NCBI GenBank assembly: GCA_027922465.2
Contig: BQMF02000102.1
Coordinates: forward strand, 930,001-994,000
Length of the DNA: 64,000 nucleotides
Reading direction: 5' to 3'
DNA from: Turritopsis dohrnii
Taxonomy: Eukaryota; Cnidaria; Hydrozoa; Anthoathecata; Oceaniidae
The translations under genes and the position numbers were made by a program. Shown here in pieces: positions 35,491 through 47,489 of this stretch (its first letter is position 1; every line of letters starts with the position of its first letter). Below the pieces are notes generated by a model. That model ran no database searches, was not told the origin of the DNA, and was given only the letters and a program-made list of their open reading frames with translations.

Positions 35491-36173
35491 GATGTCGCGT
35501 TTTGATTGGTCAGTCCTTCAAACTGTACCTGAACGAGAATCAGAACCTAACTGTACCTTCCGTCGCCTCTAAGATGCGTTGCTGTAAAAATGATCAATGG
35601 TATCTCGTTATCGTATCTATTGCTGAATTTACATCGGAACTGATTACGCATGTTCTTCTTCCTAAATAAAAACAACTCCTTTCCATGCCTGTGGTATATA
35701 CGTTTTCGAGTCAAGTGAAGGTAGTCTGGATCAGAAGTTGTTGTTAGCATTGTTTTGGAAATAAACAAGGCGGAGAAATAACGGTCGTGAAGGAATGGCT
35801 TAAAATCAGAAAAAGTCATAAACTCTCTATTGTTTGTTATGATTTGATGCGAAAATAAGCAATTAATCTGATACGACTAGAAATATTTTTGGCATAAAAA
35901 CGATAATTACCGAGTGAATTAGGATATAATTAGCAATTAGGAGATATCCGCTAATTAATTGACAACAACACTTCGATTGGTCGTTTAACAAAATGCGTAA
36001 ATTTAATTAAAAGATCGTTAGGGAAATTTCCCTTGCAATGCAGTTACGTTATTGAAAATCTTTCATTTTAAACTAACATGAAACATTTTCTGTGATTCCA
36101 TCGCATGATTGTGTGATTACCACCTAAGAAAACATTATAAGGGTGTTCCAAAACGTTAAGGTTCCCAGCGGGC

Positions 36174-36286
36174 AAATGTGTTGAAAAATCACCGAGGGCG
36201 AAGGAGTGCATTTCTATAGAAATTTACACGTAATTTCAGTGAAAGTGCTCTTCGTCGCAGTGACTTTTGGACGATTTTGACCGTTA
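36174..36286. mobile_element. MITE-A copy
   Basis: CCCAGCGGGCAAATGTGTTG begins the copy and the core GAAGGAGTGCATTTCTATAG is intact. The right end stops at GATTTTGACCG, short of the usual tip. Confidence 0.8.
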
Positions 36287-37523
36287 TGAACCGTTTTGAA
36301 CCATATGAACGAGGAACTTTGTGACAGCCAGCGGTTCTGATGCTAAGTTATATTCGAGTATGTTGATCTAACAAAGTTCGGGCATACTATCCTCGAAATC
36401 TCTTGAAACATGGTCACGTGACATTTGTCAATGGCTTACTCGTTTGAACCAAACAGGAGCAACAAAGTTCATACCAATCCCGAACCCAGATTTTTTTGCC
36501 TTCTTGCCTTAATAACAACCAGTAATAACCACATGTTCTAGACAAACTGTTAGGCAAAACTAAGGGAATCCGATAGGAGAGGATCCTTCCATCCTTGTGT
36601 GTGGAATATTTATTTAGCTCTATTAATTTATGTCTCGTGTTATTTTGAAATGGTTCATTTGTTCACTTCACCTCTTGCAAATCAGAAACAGAACAGCGAA
36701 GCTAATTATGGATTGAATGGCACCTTATTCCTTCCGCACTTCATGAAATGACACTTGATGGAAATATTACTTGTGTAGGAGGAAAATAGACAGTTATGGA
36801 CAGAGAGACAGACAGTTATAGACACTTTCAGCTTAAAAAGTAACCGCCTCGTTTTCCCGTCTATTGAAAATGTCGCCTGTACGTACATCGCGAAATAATA
36901 TAGATCCGTTTAAACACTAAACTGTGACTGAGTTTCATATCTAACCTTGGCTTTTATGCGATTCATTGTTCCACTGATTTCGTTACTTTATAATTTCTCC
37001 CTATTATTCCCAATTCCTATTCCAAGAGCTAGAAGCAGTTAGAATATTAGGCACGAGGCTAGACACGATGACTAGGCCACAATGCAGCGTTTAAATATAA
37101 TTCGGGAAGGGTCTATTGAAATTCCTCAGAGCTTTAATTTTCTGCGGACGGAAACGGAACGCACGAATGCCAAGAAAGAACGTGATTGGTTCTTTTGTTG
37201 ATTGTTCTTTTGTTCATTTACGTTCCTGTCCACGGAACGATTGTAACGACAACAACTTCTGTTTGCTCCGAATAGAATAGAAAAGAGAAAAAGGAAAATA
37301 AACCAATCAGATCTTATTTAGTGTTAGTTTTTTTTCGTTCCTGTCCGCGGTAAGTTTTCTATAAGTTGAAAGTCGCCTTAAAATAGGCATAACACAATCG
37401 TCGCACCCGCTTGCTCATTCCATCACAGCGTTTGGGGTGATGGCTCATTCATTCATTCATTCATCTCTCAATACTGTGACTAAGACAGTTGCAGGATTTA
37501 TTATGAAATTATTTGGAATTGAG

Positions 37524-37592
37524 CAACCTTGTCCCCAGAGGTATGGAAGGTGAAAGACTATGTAAAAGTAAAAGAAGTTTGGGATCGAGGTT
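37524..37592. mobile_element. MITE-B copy
   Basis: CAACCTTGTCCCCAGAGG at the left and GGGATCGAGGTT at the right are inverted. It lies just 35 bp from the next copy. Confidence 0.7.
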
Positions 37593-37627
37593 ACCTCTCA
37601 AAAGAAGAAAGATTGTACAGTTTGTCA

Positions 37628-37692
37628 CAACCTCGTACCCAGGGTTTCTTGGCTTTTCGATATACGAAAAGGCAAGAGATCCTGGGTACGTG
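37628..37692. mobile_element. MITE-B copy
   Basis: CAACCTCGTACCCAGGGTTT mirrors the right arm, which ends CCTGGGTACGTG. The centre TTTCGATATACGAAAAG is self-complementary. Confidence 0.8.
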
Positions 37693-38229
37693 AGTTTGTC
37701 ATTCATTTCAATTTTCTATTCATGAATGACGTCACGACATCAAGCACATCATTTTCAATTTAAAACCCTAGTACGCATGCGCAGTTGAAAATAACAAAAC
37801 TGACTTTGCCAAATTACTTAATAACAATGCCAATATTATTATGCTGACGTGCAGATTAAGATTGGAGACGAGGCTGAGTATGACGTAGACGTTTTGAGTT
37901 CTGCAGCATCCAGTTTTTTTAAAAAAATTTTAAATCAATATGGAAGTTAAACCAGTCATGTAAAAATCAATCAGGTGTCAATCAAATTCAAACGAGTCGT
38001 TTATCTTTCTATTTTACATATCTCTGGTTAGACCATAAAAAATCCGTAGGTATATATCCGTCTTATATGGAGAGAGGGTGTATATTTCCGCAGAAAAAAA
38101 TATAATTAAAGCTATTTCTTCATATGCATGAAATACATAATTCAATCCATAATTCCGAATTCATCATCGTAGCAGAATCTAACCTCGTTTTCATTTTAAA
38201 AAGCAATGACATTCCAGTAATATTGTCAA

Positions 38230-38312
38230 GAGGTCGAAGGGAATGTTTTATTGAGATTTTATTGAGTGTGTATTGAAATGCACTCCTTCGCAGTAGCTTT
38301 TCAACACTGTGT
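38230..38312. mobile_element. MITE-A remnant
   Basis: Only the inner and right portions survive (GAGTGTGTATTGAAATGCAC, then TTCGCAGTAGCTTTTCAACA). Both tips are lost. Confidence 0.65.
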
Positions 38313-38918
38313 TTGTATCATTGACAAACATTAATCGTACACCAGCGGGGATATTTTATAGAAAGCTCCTTTATTGCGTATCAATTAAGAATAAAAGCGA
38401 AGCTGCAGAATTAGATAATTTATGAATTCAAGGATAAGAAAGAAAGGATGAAGGTGTTGTGTAGTACATTTCTTAACGTGCGGAAGGCTTCTCCGGAATT
38501 TCTCCTTAAATAAAATACACATACGATCAAAGCAAAATTGCAGACATAACACTGACAAGAGGAGTGATAAAATTGTTATTATATCCATGTAGTTCATTTA
38601 TGCTTCCTCGAAAGAAATCGTTGACTATCCGTTTGATCTGTTAAATCGCTCGTTTATAAAATCACAGGAAAATTTCCAGCACAAAAAAGGTGTTGTAATG
38701 ACGTGTGAGGATCATAGACGAAACAAAACAACATTTGACAGAAGTCTTTAAAAGAAACGATTTCTCCTCAACCAGGATTGATGAAAATCGATTTTGCTAA
38801 ACCAAAAGCTGAAACATGACGTCACAATTGGATTGACAGAGAACCGCGATTGCGATTTTCTGAATGTATATAAGAAGAAAAAATCACTTGTTTAAGTTCA
38901 AGTTTCTTATGTAAGTAA

Positions 38919-38998
38919 CAACCTCGAAGCCAGGGTCTCTTGCCTTTTCGATATACGGATAGCGATCGAAAAGGAAAGAGATCCTGGGTTCAAGGTTG
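38919..38998. mobile_element. MITE-B copy
   Basis: CAACCTCGAAGCCAGGGTCT and a right end ending TGGGTTCAAGGTTG flank a centre with CTTTTCGATATACGG. Confidence 0.8.
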
Positions 38999-39357
38999 TG
39001 TAAGTATAACAAAAAACAATTTAAAAAAAACAACAATATCTTCGATTGAATATCAGAACTATTACCAATCTATTACGTATAATTCAACAACTGCATGTGG
39101 CGTGATTCATGTGACTTGAGAGCGAAATGCGACCCCTAATGTGTACCAATCGACCACATGGGTGATGCTTCATACTGGGTGATGATTGGCTGCGAGATGG
39201 TCAACAGGAGATCTGCTTGACCTCCTGAAGGACAGATTGACATACCAGTAACCAGTTTGTTAGCGCAAATGCAATCGAGTTCAAACAACATGTTTTATAT
39301 CGCACCTTTGAAACATTTCTTTTTCCCTTCGGAAGAATCTTTCGGCTGACGTAAAAA

Positions 39358-42300
39358 TCAACGATGAACCGGTTCGTCACTTTCTTCTCCTTTCGAATGA
39401 CAAAATTTTAAAATTCCTGAAAAAAAGGTGATGCAATTATTTACAACGATTATAACAACATCAATTCCTAACATTATTCGCTAAGGATTTGGGTGATCCA
39501 GACCAACAATTCTAACATAACACAAATATCTCAGAGATCAGTTTTAATATCATCGAGAATTCTACACAAAGTTACGTGAGACGTTTCCTGAACAAAATCA
39601 CCATAATCCTTCTACAAGTTCAATATTTATATAATCAATACTAGTACAGACAGAGTCTTGAGGACTCCCAGTAGGCAAAAGCGGCGAAAAGTCACTGCGA
39701 TGAAGAGAATTTTTATTGAAATAGTGTGTATATTTCTATAGAAAAGAACTCCTTCGTAGTGACTTTTCAACATATTTACCCACTGGACTCGTTCAACCTC
39801 ACCTTGAATCACTTGCTGATAAGCTTTACTAGCAGGCGAATCAGGAAATTCTGCCAGGAAAGATTTACCTTCATCACAGCATCTACCTGAAATATCAAAC
39901 GAGTACAGCAACAGCCAATGATAAGCCTTTCACAGTTTTGACAACAGAGACTTACCAGTTATTATTCAATTCAAGCAAAATCGTCAAAATATCACTGCGA
40001 TGAAGTGCATTTTAATTGGGATAGTGTGTGGCTTTTCTATGTACTCCATCGCAGTGATTTTTTCAACAAATTTGCCCAAATTGTAGGTTGTGGTAATGAA
40101 AGCAACGCAACATCATAATGCGAATTTTCCCCTCACTTCAAAACTACTATATTATGCTACATAATACCTTATCCTTATAACACCCTCCTCCCCTTAAACA
40201 GGGCGTTTATTCACAGGCGTTTAATCGAAAAAGTACGGCATGTGTCATTCGTTAGAATTAGAAGGAACCCGGGCGTTGGAACACCCATATCGCCAATCTT
40301 ACCATCAGCCCACTTACCTATTCTTGGATCCAGTGGCAACTTTCCAAGAAAAGTTAATCCCAGATCGTCCGCCATCTTTTGTGCGCCACCGGTTGTAGCA
40401 GGGAACGGGTTGGAATTATGCTGAAAATCAAAATCAAATTCATACGTGAGTTTTCTCCTTTCCTGTATTAACATATCTTCGTTTTTTTGGTGCAAAAAAA
40501 CACTGTTATTGTGTACCTGGCATTTCGGGCACACGAAACCACTCATATTTTCGACGACACCAATGATCGGTAGTTTTACTTTCCGACAGAAATCAATCTC
40601 CTTCCGGACATCCAACAAAGCAACTTCCTGGATTATGAAAGTAAACTTCAACTTCACCAGAGTCTCAATTACTCAAACTTTTGACAATTCAAACAGCCCC
40701 ATGGAGGTTTGGATTATCGAGAGATAACTTTACCCCAAAACACTACGTTTTAAAAAAAATCATTTTTAAGTTGGAAGAGAAGTAACAGAATGTTTTCAGC
40801 TTGAGCTTTATTTAAGAACCTTTGCATAAAAGGGGCTTTTCCTATTGTCTTCTTCAAAGCGATAAAACAGCAATGAGTGACGACATGGAACGGGGAGAAC
40901 CTATTCTGGTCAACCTGGTATAACAAATCCTTCTATGGGGGACGACATGGAACGGAGAGAACCTATTCTGGTCAACCTGGTATAACAAATCCTTCTATGG
41001 GTGGGTGGCGACATGGAACGGAGAAAACTTTTTCTGGTCAACCTGGTATAACAAATCCTTCTATGGGTGGGTGGCGACATGGAACGGAGAAAACTTTTTC
41101 TGGTCAACCTGGTATAACAAATCCTTCTATGGGTGGGTGGCGACATGGAACGGAGAAAACTTTTTCTGGTCAACCTGGTATAACAAATCCTTCTATGGGT
41201 GGGGGACGACATGGAACGGAGAAAACTTTTTCTGGTCAACCTGGTATAACAAATCCTTCTATGGGTGGGTGACGACATGGAACGGAGAGAACCTTTTCTG
41301 GTCAACCTGGTATAACAAATCCTTCTATGGGTGGCGACATGGAACGGAGATAACTTTTTCTGGTCAACCTGGTATAACAAATCCTTCTATGGGTGGGTGA
41401 CGACATGGAACCGAGAGAACCTTTTCTGGTCAACCTGGTATAACAAATCCTTCTATGGGTGGGGGACGACATGGAACGGAGAAAACTTTTTCTGGTCAAC
41501 CTGGTATAACAAATCCTTCTATGGGTGGGTGACGACATGGAACGGAGAGAACCTTTTCTGGTCAACCTGGTATAACAAATCCTTCTATGGGTGGCGACAT
41601 GGAACGGAGATAACTTTTTCTGGTCAACCTGGTATAACAAATCCTTCTATGGGTGGGTGACGACATGGAACCGAGAGAACCTTTTCTGGTCAACCTGGTA
41701 TAACAAATCCTTCTATGGGTGGGTGACGACATGGAACGGAGAGAACCTTTTCTGGTCAACCTGGTATAACAAATCCTTCTATGGGTGGCGACATGGAACG
41801 GAGATAACTTTTTCTGGTCAACCTGGTATAACAAATCCTTCTATGGGTGGGTGACGACATGGAACCGAGAGAACCTTTTCTGGTCAACCTGGTATAACAA
41901 ATCCTTCTATGGGTGGGTGACGACATGGAACCGAGAGAACCTTTTCTGGCCAACCTGGTATATGAAATTTTTCTATAGAAAAACAGGAGACACACAGCAA
42001 GTACTATATGAGGATAAAACGTTGTCATGAACTAGAAGTGAACACTTTATTTCAAAATGGTCTCCTTTAGAGAGCTTCAAAGTCAAGTTTCCTTGGTTAC
42101 GACAAATATACAAAAACATCAACCTGTGGTGTGGTGATGACAACAGCTCCGTCAACTTCAGTCTTACTGAGATATTGAACTAACGACAGATGTTCGTCAG
42201 ATGTGCCAGGTGGCGTGTCGATAACCAGATAATCCAGATCACCCCAATCAACATCCTTCAGAAATTGCTTGATCAAACCTACAAGAAAAAATTGTGTTTT

Positions 42301-44744
42301 CATGTGGTTTTCATGATGATATTTTAATGAGAAACCTAATCTAAAAACCCTGTTCTTATCTAGATCACAGTCAATATGAGGCCATCACAAAGTATCAGTT
42401 TAAACCTTTGTTTAGGTCAGTGAGGCCAAGGTTCAGTCTATAAGACTTTACACCAAAGGGTTTGATGAACTCAACACACACTGCCAGTTTCAAAGGCTTT
42501 CACCAATCAAGTGCATTGATAACCCAACACCAACTATTTCACCAATCAAGTGCATTGATAACCCAACACCAACTATTGACCAGGATTTCTCAAGATAAAG
42601 TTTGTCCAGATGAAAGCTCCCAAAACCTGCCAGTGTTCTTAATCTTTGGCCATTCCTATTTCGGCAATCCAGGTGGAATTTCACAATCTGGAAGAAGTCC
42701 TCTATATTTAATGCATTAACACTGATTCATTTGTTCAATTTGTTTCTCAATAAAAAAGTTAAACAGGAGACCAATTTTCAACCCAGTGAACAAAATTTGA
42801 TGAAAAGTCACTGCATAGGAGTACACATCCTTAGAAATATTTGCATCACAGTGAACTTTTATTACCATTTTTTCGTGGCCCTCTCCATATTACTGCATCA
42901 TCTTCCGATTGAAGGAGGAAACCAATACTCATAACTGATAGATTGTCGTCAACATACTTGAAAGAAAAGAAACGAAGTTGATATAGTAAAATTCATTTTA
43001 TACAAGCTATAGAGGTTTAAAGAAGCTCTGTGGAAAGGCATCATCCTAGATTGTGAGACACGGATTAAGAGCTAACTTTGTTTATTTATGTTTATAACAA
43101 CAACTTTTCCATAAGTCTCGAAATCTGTCAATCAATCAATTTCATTTCCACACATTTTGGAAGCCTTGAAAAATTGACGGGATTTTAATATTCATAAAAC
43201 GCATGTGTGGATATGCATTGATACAAATTTGTCGGTATAGTAATTTTTTATGAAATCAATTGGCTGCCACTTTCATCGATAAAAGTCATATCACATCATA
43301 CTCTTTTTCTTTAATATCAAAACATTTGATTTTTAAAATTCACCACTGTGTTTATTTAAAAGTCAATTCATATGAAAGTTAAGCGCTACTGGAAAATGAA
43401 CCTACATACAAACGATTGTATGTCACTTCAGAATGTCACTTGTAGAAAAATCTTGGTTTGATTTGATTAAACTTTATGAACTACAAAGTTCAAGCTTACC
43501 ACAGGAGACCAACCAGAACCACTTTGATGAACCTAAACAACAATATAGAAACAAGGTCGGAGCTTTTGAGATTTATTGTGGAAATAAATGCTGAGTAAAT
43601 ATCACTTTTATTCAAGTCAACAGGATGGATTTGGTGAAAAACACGTGCCTAAGTTGCACTGGCCACTGTTTGCTCTTCTTTAAGAATGCATCATGTTTTA
43701 TTGTCAAGGCAAAAAATGACATTCTGACTGGAAAAATAGACCAATATTTGAAAATTGAATAAAAGCAATATAACTCATGAACTGATCAACAATGAAGAGA
43801 CTGTGAAATATTGAAATAGATGGAAACAAAATTAGCAAAAGCTAGCTTACTTCAAAATGCAAAAGTATATCAGACAGAAATTAAAAAATATCTTGTCAAA
43901 CAGTCCAGATGTAAAAAATTGTAACACAGGAAAAAAAACTGTAAACTCAAATCTACCTGTTCTCCTTCCACTCCGAGTATTTTTGGCATCGATGGTCCAC
44001 AGACATCAACATCTAAAACACCAATCTGAAAACAAGAGAAGGTCAATGTTTATAATAGTGGTGTCTAAAAGAAGTAGGTAGAATGGTTGACCATATTAAA
44101 ACTACCTGCTTGTTCTCATCTTGTGCAAACCCATATGCCAGTGTTGATGTGAACGTACTTTTTCCTACGCCACCTTTTCCAGACAGAATGATGATCTTAT
44201 GTTTAACTGAGGCTAGTCTCCATTTCACTTCATCTATACCTAAATAAACAATGCATTCTTGTAATGAGAAATGAATGAATGGAGCAACTAAAATAACATC
44301 AGGATAAAAGCTGGCCCGAATTCATCACCAAACTTTCTATTATGTTTTCTATTATTAATATCTCCTCCATGTCTAACTCTGCAAAAAGAATGGTGGAAGG
44401 CAATTGGTATATCACTTACCAGGGTCAGGCTTCTTTGGTTGACCTGACGAACAAATTTTTTGATTTGGACATCCTTGACAAGCAGATGTTTTCCCAGCAG
44501 CCTCACTTTGTGTTCCAGGGCAACCTGTATTGAAGTGAAGACACACAAATTTAAAAACGACACAAACGGCAGGGTTTTCCCCATGTAAAAAAGGCTGTCA
44601 CTGTCTGGAAAATTGATGTTTAAGCATTTTTGCAGAAACCTGCATACCTTTGTACGTAGGTAAAACTAATTTTGCTAACCAATTCAGAAAAGAAAAACAT
44701 TAAAAAAACGTACTTTCAGGAGCATCATCTGGTTTGTCAGACAT
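39358..44744 (-). CDS. NUBP1: NUBP1, cytosolic Fe-S cluster assembly scaffold ATPase
   Basis: Eleven exons were reconstructed: 44714-44744, 44420-44524, 44106-44239, 43957-44025, 43500-43532, 42866-42956, 42124-42278, 40517-40627, 40318-40420, 39803-39886 and 39358-39416. All are GT-AG and in frame, giving 324 residues (human 320). NUBP1/Nbp35 partners NUBP2/Cfd1 to assemble 4Fe-4S clusters for cytosolic and nuclear proteins. The N-terminal cluster ligands C12, C26, C29 and C35 ([10 protein letters not shown]) keep the human spacing. The deviant Walker [10 protein letters not shown] spans 66-74. [10 protein letters not shown] and the C-terminal bridging pair CPKC (C239, C242) are present. The short last exon ([16 protein letters not shown]) aligns with the human tail. 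Intron 7 holds a 1.1-kb minisatellite; introns 6, 9 and 10 each carry MITE-A. A Helitron-like element ends 128 bp upstream of the ATG. Confidence 0.95.
39667..39786. mobile_element. MITE-A copy in NUBP1 intron 10
   Basis: The ends CCCAGTAGGC and CCCACTGG and the core are intact. It lies 16 nt inside the intron from the exon 10 donor. ACT appears on both flanks, a possible 3-bp duplication. Confidence 0.88.
39967..40083. mobile_element. MITE-A copy in NUBP1 intron 9
   Basis: GCAAAATCGTCAAAATATCA at the left and AACAAATTTGCCCAAATTG at the right frame a slightly deleted core. Both outermost CCCAGTGG tips have decayed. Confidence 0.8.
40879..41975. repeat. 66-bp minisatellite in NUBP1 intron 7, about 17 units
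   Basis: Units of 66 bp, some shortened to 62 bp, run for 1.1 kb. Each contains GACATGGAACGGAGA, TTTTCTGGTCAACCTGGT and ATAACAAATCCTTCTATGGG. Variants (CGGAGAGAACC, CGGAGATAACT, CCGAGAGAACC, CGGAGAAAACT) recur in an ordered series, showing higher-order duplication of two- to four-unit blocks. Because 66 is divisible by 3, long frames stay open on both strands; these are artefacts of the repeat, not genes. The last unit is diverged. Confidence 0.95.
42499..42577. repeat. 39-bp direct duplication in NUBP1 intron 6
   Basis: Two adjacent near-identical copies contain CACCAATCAAGTGCATTGAT and then AACCCAACACCAACTAT. Confidence 0.8.
42782..42865. mobile_element. truncated MITE-A at the NUBP1 exon 6 splice donor
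   Basis: The left end (CCCAGTGAACAAAATTTG) and core (AAAAGTCACTGCATAGGAGT) match MITE-A. The right arm ends at CACAGTGAACTTTT, two or three bases short of the minus-strand donor GTAATAAAAG. The element's tip is missing where the exon begins. Confidence 0.75.
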
Positions 44745-44872
44745 TTTGTGAACGTCAAATTGTTTAATAGTGTATATCTAAAATAATTCACAAAAAAAAA
44801 ATTCTTCTATAACGTTTCTTATTATCATTATTTTTGTGTTCCAGTAATGTTCATCATGAAATAATAATTACA

Positions 44873-45727
44873 CTAGCCGCCAAGGCGGCGTCGCTCGCCG
44901 CCCATATCCACCTGCTCTGTATCACTGCTGTATCAATAAACGTCAAATTTCCTTATAAACGGCTCGTACAACTTGTGCTCAACCAGGATTCGAAGTCACA
45001 ACCAATCTTTTATCAGTGTAACAATACACTCAAAACGTAGAGAGAGAAAACTTCATTTTTTTATTAGCTTTTGTTTTAAAAAAGTTACACGCTCTAACAA
45101 GGGTGCTATCAAACAGGGGGAAAATGGTTTCTCTTCTTAAAAAGTTCACACGGAGGAGAGAAAAAAGGCACGTGCTAAATGAATAAATAGAATAAAAAAA
45201 CGTTCGATTAGAACGCTTAACAATTAAAAGAAGAAATTAATTTATCAAAAGAAAAGCAAAAAAAAAAAAACATTTTGTTTTGATATGATACTCTTTTTTT
45301 ACCTATCGGTTTTTAAACATTCTGATTGCTCAAAAAAAAAGTTCACCCGTCTCAGACAGTCAGGCAAGAGTTAGTGGCAAACCGAACATATGCTGCCACG
45401 TTCTGCCACTGCTGCTTTTTGTCCAAAATGTTTAATCAGTTAGTTTCTTTGTATTTAGTTGATGTATTGTTTTCAAAGCCAAGTCAACGTGGAATATAAA
45501 ACTAACAATAATGATAAAAACAAAACGTTATTCCTATTAGTTCATCAGCCAAAAAAGGTCACGTTTGATTGGGGTTGCAATGTATTTGCTTCGAACTCAC
45601 GTCGCACACAAAAAAAGAAATAATTTCGCTCACAACTCAATCTACCATTTTGCGTGACTTACAAACAAACAAACAAACAAACAAACAAACAAACAGACAG
45701 ACAGAGAATCGGCTATTAATATATAGA
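44873..45727 (-). mobile_element. Helitron-like non-autonomous element, 855 bp
   Basis: Read on the minus strand, it starts TCTATATATTAATAGCC, runs through (TGTC)n/(TTTG)n, and ends in the hairpin GCCGCCTTGGCGGC fused to CTAG. The base before the start is A and the base after the end is T, as expected for Helitron insertion between A and T without target duplication. No Rep/helicase is encoded. A full sister copy is at 60165-60989. It fills much of the space between BAAT and NUBP1 and ends 128 bp upstream of the NUBP1 start codon. Confidence 0.8.
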
Positions 45728-46166
45728 TTTTTGGGTTTGCTATCAAAATCCCCTTTACAAGGTAACTAATCATACACATAATATGTTCCAGACATATTAT
45801 TTTTTGTGGATAGGAAAATGAACAATGACACAGTGTTACATGGAAATCCAATAACTGCTTGTAACAATAATAAATATACTACTACTTTGCCCCACCTTTT
45901 ACTACCACCTTAAAGGTTCCTGGATTAATAATCGAATCATAAAATGTGTACAAAAAAAAAATTAAAAAAAATGGATCATCATGATTCTTACAAAAATTGA
46001 ATGCTCATGAACTAAAGAAAATGGGGAGAATAAGGAGATGTTACATATTTACAAGAGTTACGCATATGATATATATACGATACAGGTCATTAAATATTGC
46101 TTGAAAAATAAAGACTGAATGTTGAATGTAAAATAAGATTGGCTGAGAGTTTCATAGCTCTTTTCA

Positions 46167-47489
46167 TTAATTGGGCAATTTCTCCTTGAAGAAGGATGTT
46201 ATTTTCTTCCACATTTCGACCTGCTGTGTAGCATGCTGCATGGTGTCAGAACCACCAAAGTATACGGTCATACCATTTGGTACAAGATTATGTAATGACT
46301 TTTTGCAATGCGGCATGAAAGGAAGATCAATGAAATGACCCGCTCCTGGGTATTTTACTATTTCGTAATTAGATTTTCCAGCAGCGTCCATTCTTTCCTT
46401 AGCAAGATCAGCGTAAAATTCACTTTTCCAATTGTAGTCATCTAACGAAACCAGTAGCAACATATCAGCAGTCGAATTTTCTAATGGGTGAATGGAGCTT
46501 GGCTCTTCACGCGGATCGTTAAGGGCATTCAAAATGTTAACCGAACCATCCGAAAAGAGTTTGACACGTTCAAATCGATGGCCTAATTGTGCCGTGACAT
46601 TGTTTTTGTATGTGGTTGAAGTACCAACACTAGAAATGCAAGCATTAACTCCAACAACCGCTCGTACTTTCGAAAGGTGACTTGCAATAGCCAGCGCAAG
46701 TTCACCCCCTTTTGAGTAACCAATAAGGCCAATATTTTTATGATCGACACTTGGATGAGATGAAAGATAATTTACAGCCTCTTCAAAATACTCAATAGAA
46801 ACTGGCTGAGTGGCATAGGTTTTATTTAAATTACCAACACCGAAATAAGCCAAAGCTAATGTACAAAAACCATAGTTTGCAAGATAAGCAGCAGTGTCTT
46901 CAATAACTTCTTTCTTCTTGTTATTACCATATAAACTTATTATTCCTGGAAATGACCCCTTTGAACTTGGTGTAAATAACGTGCCATAAATTGATCCTGT
47001 TTGTATGGGTGTTCTTGTCACGTCATCACCAATGAATAGTCTTTTAACACTTACGTTATCGATGAGAGACGAAGAGTCAGAAAAATCTGAAATGTGACCG
47101 TGATAAGCCGAGAAGTCGTACTCTAACGGTATGCTTGCATTTCCTGTATGAATTCTGTGATATGAACCCTCTCTTTTATCCATTGACCAAAATAGTCCCA
47201 TTTCATGCAAGCCTGTGTAGGAACCTCCGACAGATGCAGCTTGCAGTGAATCAAAACATCCAGTGTCAGATGTTAAAAAATGAGCATGTGAAACAAAGGA
47301 GATATCTTCACTGGGACATGTCGCTGATGCCATCACAGTGATTGGGGAATTTGGTTCGAAATTGTTACCCCATATCGATACAGGTTCACTAACCAAACTG
47401 GTGGTGGGTTCAACGTACAGTTTGCCGGTCCGACCACCAGTTGAAAGCATTCTTTTGAGTACTGAAGAGAGCATGGATCGTAAAATCAT
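46167..47489 (-). CDS. acyl-CoA thioesterase / BAAT family enzyme, probably mitochondrial
   Basis: A single exon encodes 440 residues in the type-I acyl-CoA thioesterase/BAAT family (ACOT1-6, BAAT), which hydrolyse fatty acyl-CoA or transfer acyl groups to amino acids. An N-terminal beta-sandwich domain spans about 25-160 and an alpha/beta-hydrolase domain about 170-437. The nucleophile motif GYSKGGE places Ser259. An Asp follows at 350/351 in SLDDYNWKSEFYA, and His385 lies in GAGHFIDLP; this is a complete triad. A Ser nucleophile fits thioesterases, whereas mammalian BAAT uses Cys. Residues 1-22 are rich in R, S, L and M without acids, like a mitochondrial presequence (compare ACOT2). A T-rich AG six bases before the ATG suggests a leader intron or trans-splice site. 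The paralogue is not resolved. Confidence 0.93.
   Translation of the reverse strand: MILRSMLSSVLKRMLSTGGRTGKLYVEPTTSLVSEPVSIWGNNFEPNSPITVMASATCPSEDISFVSHAHFLTSDTGCFDSLQAASVGGSYTGLHEMGLFWSMDKREGSYHRIHTGNASIPLEYDFSAYHGHISDFSDSSSLIDNVSVKRLFIGDDVTRTPIQTGSIYGTLFTPSSKGSFPGIISLYGNNKKKEVIEDTAAYLANYGFCTLALAYFGVGNLNKTYATQPVSIEYFEEAVNYLSSHPSVDHKNIGLIGYSKGGELALAIASHLSKVRAVVGVNACISSVGTSTTYKNNVTAQLGHRFERVKLFSDGSVNILNALNDPREEPSSIHPLENSTADMLLLVSLDDYNWKSEFYADLAKERMDAAGKSNYEIVKYPGAGHFIDLPFMPHCKKSLHNLVPNGMTVYFGGSDTMQHATQQVEMWKKITSFFKEKLPN

Larger units (their letters stand above)
35491..39357. other. intergenic region between astacin 5' end and NUBP1 3' end
   Basis: No gene is supported. MITE-A copies (36174-36286, 38230-38312) and three MITE-B copies lie here. 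A short ATTC tandem (about 37447-37462) follows an otherwise featureless stretch. Confidence 0.6.

Noticed and set aside
40877..41854. Several long open frames on both strands with a [23 protein letters not shown] repeat
   Set aside because: They are products of a 66-bp tandem repeat whose length is a multiple of three. Frames are open on both strands, and the array lies within the NUBP1 intron.
40846..42030. CRISPR-like regular spacing of repeats
   Set aside because: Units are contiguous variants with no unique spacers, and the context is a eukaryotic intron.
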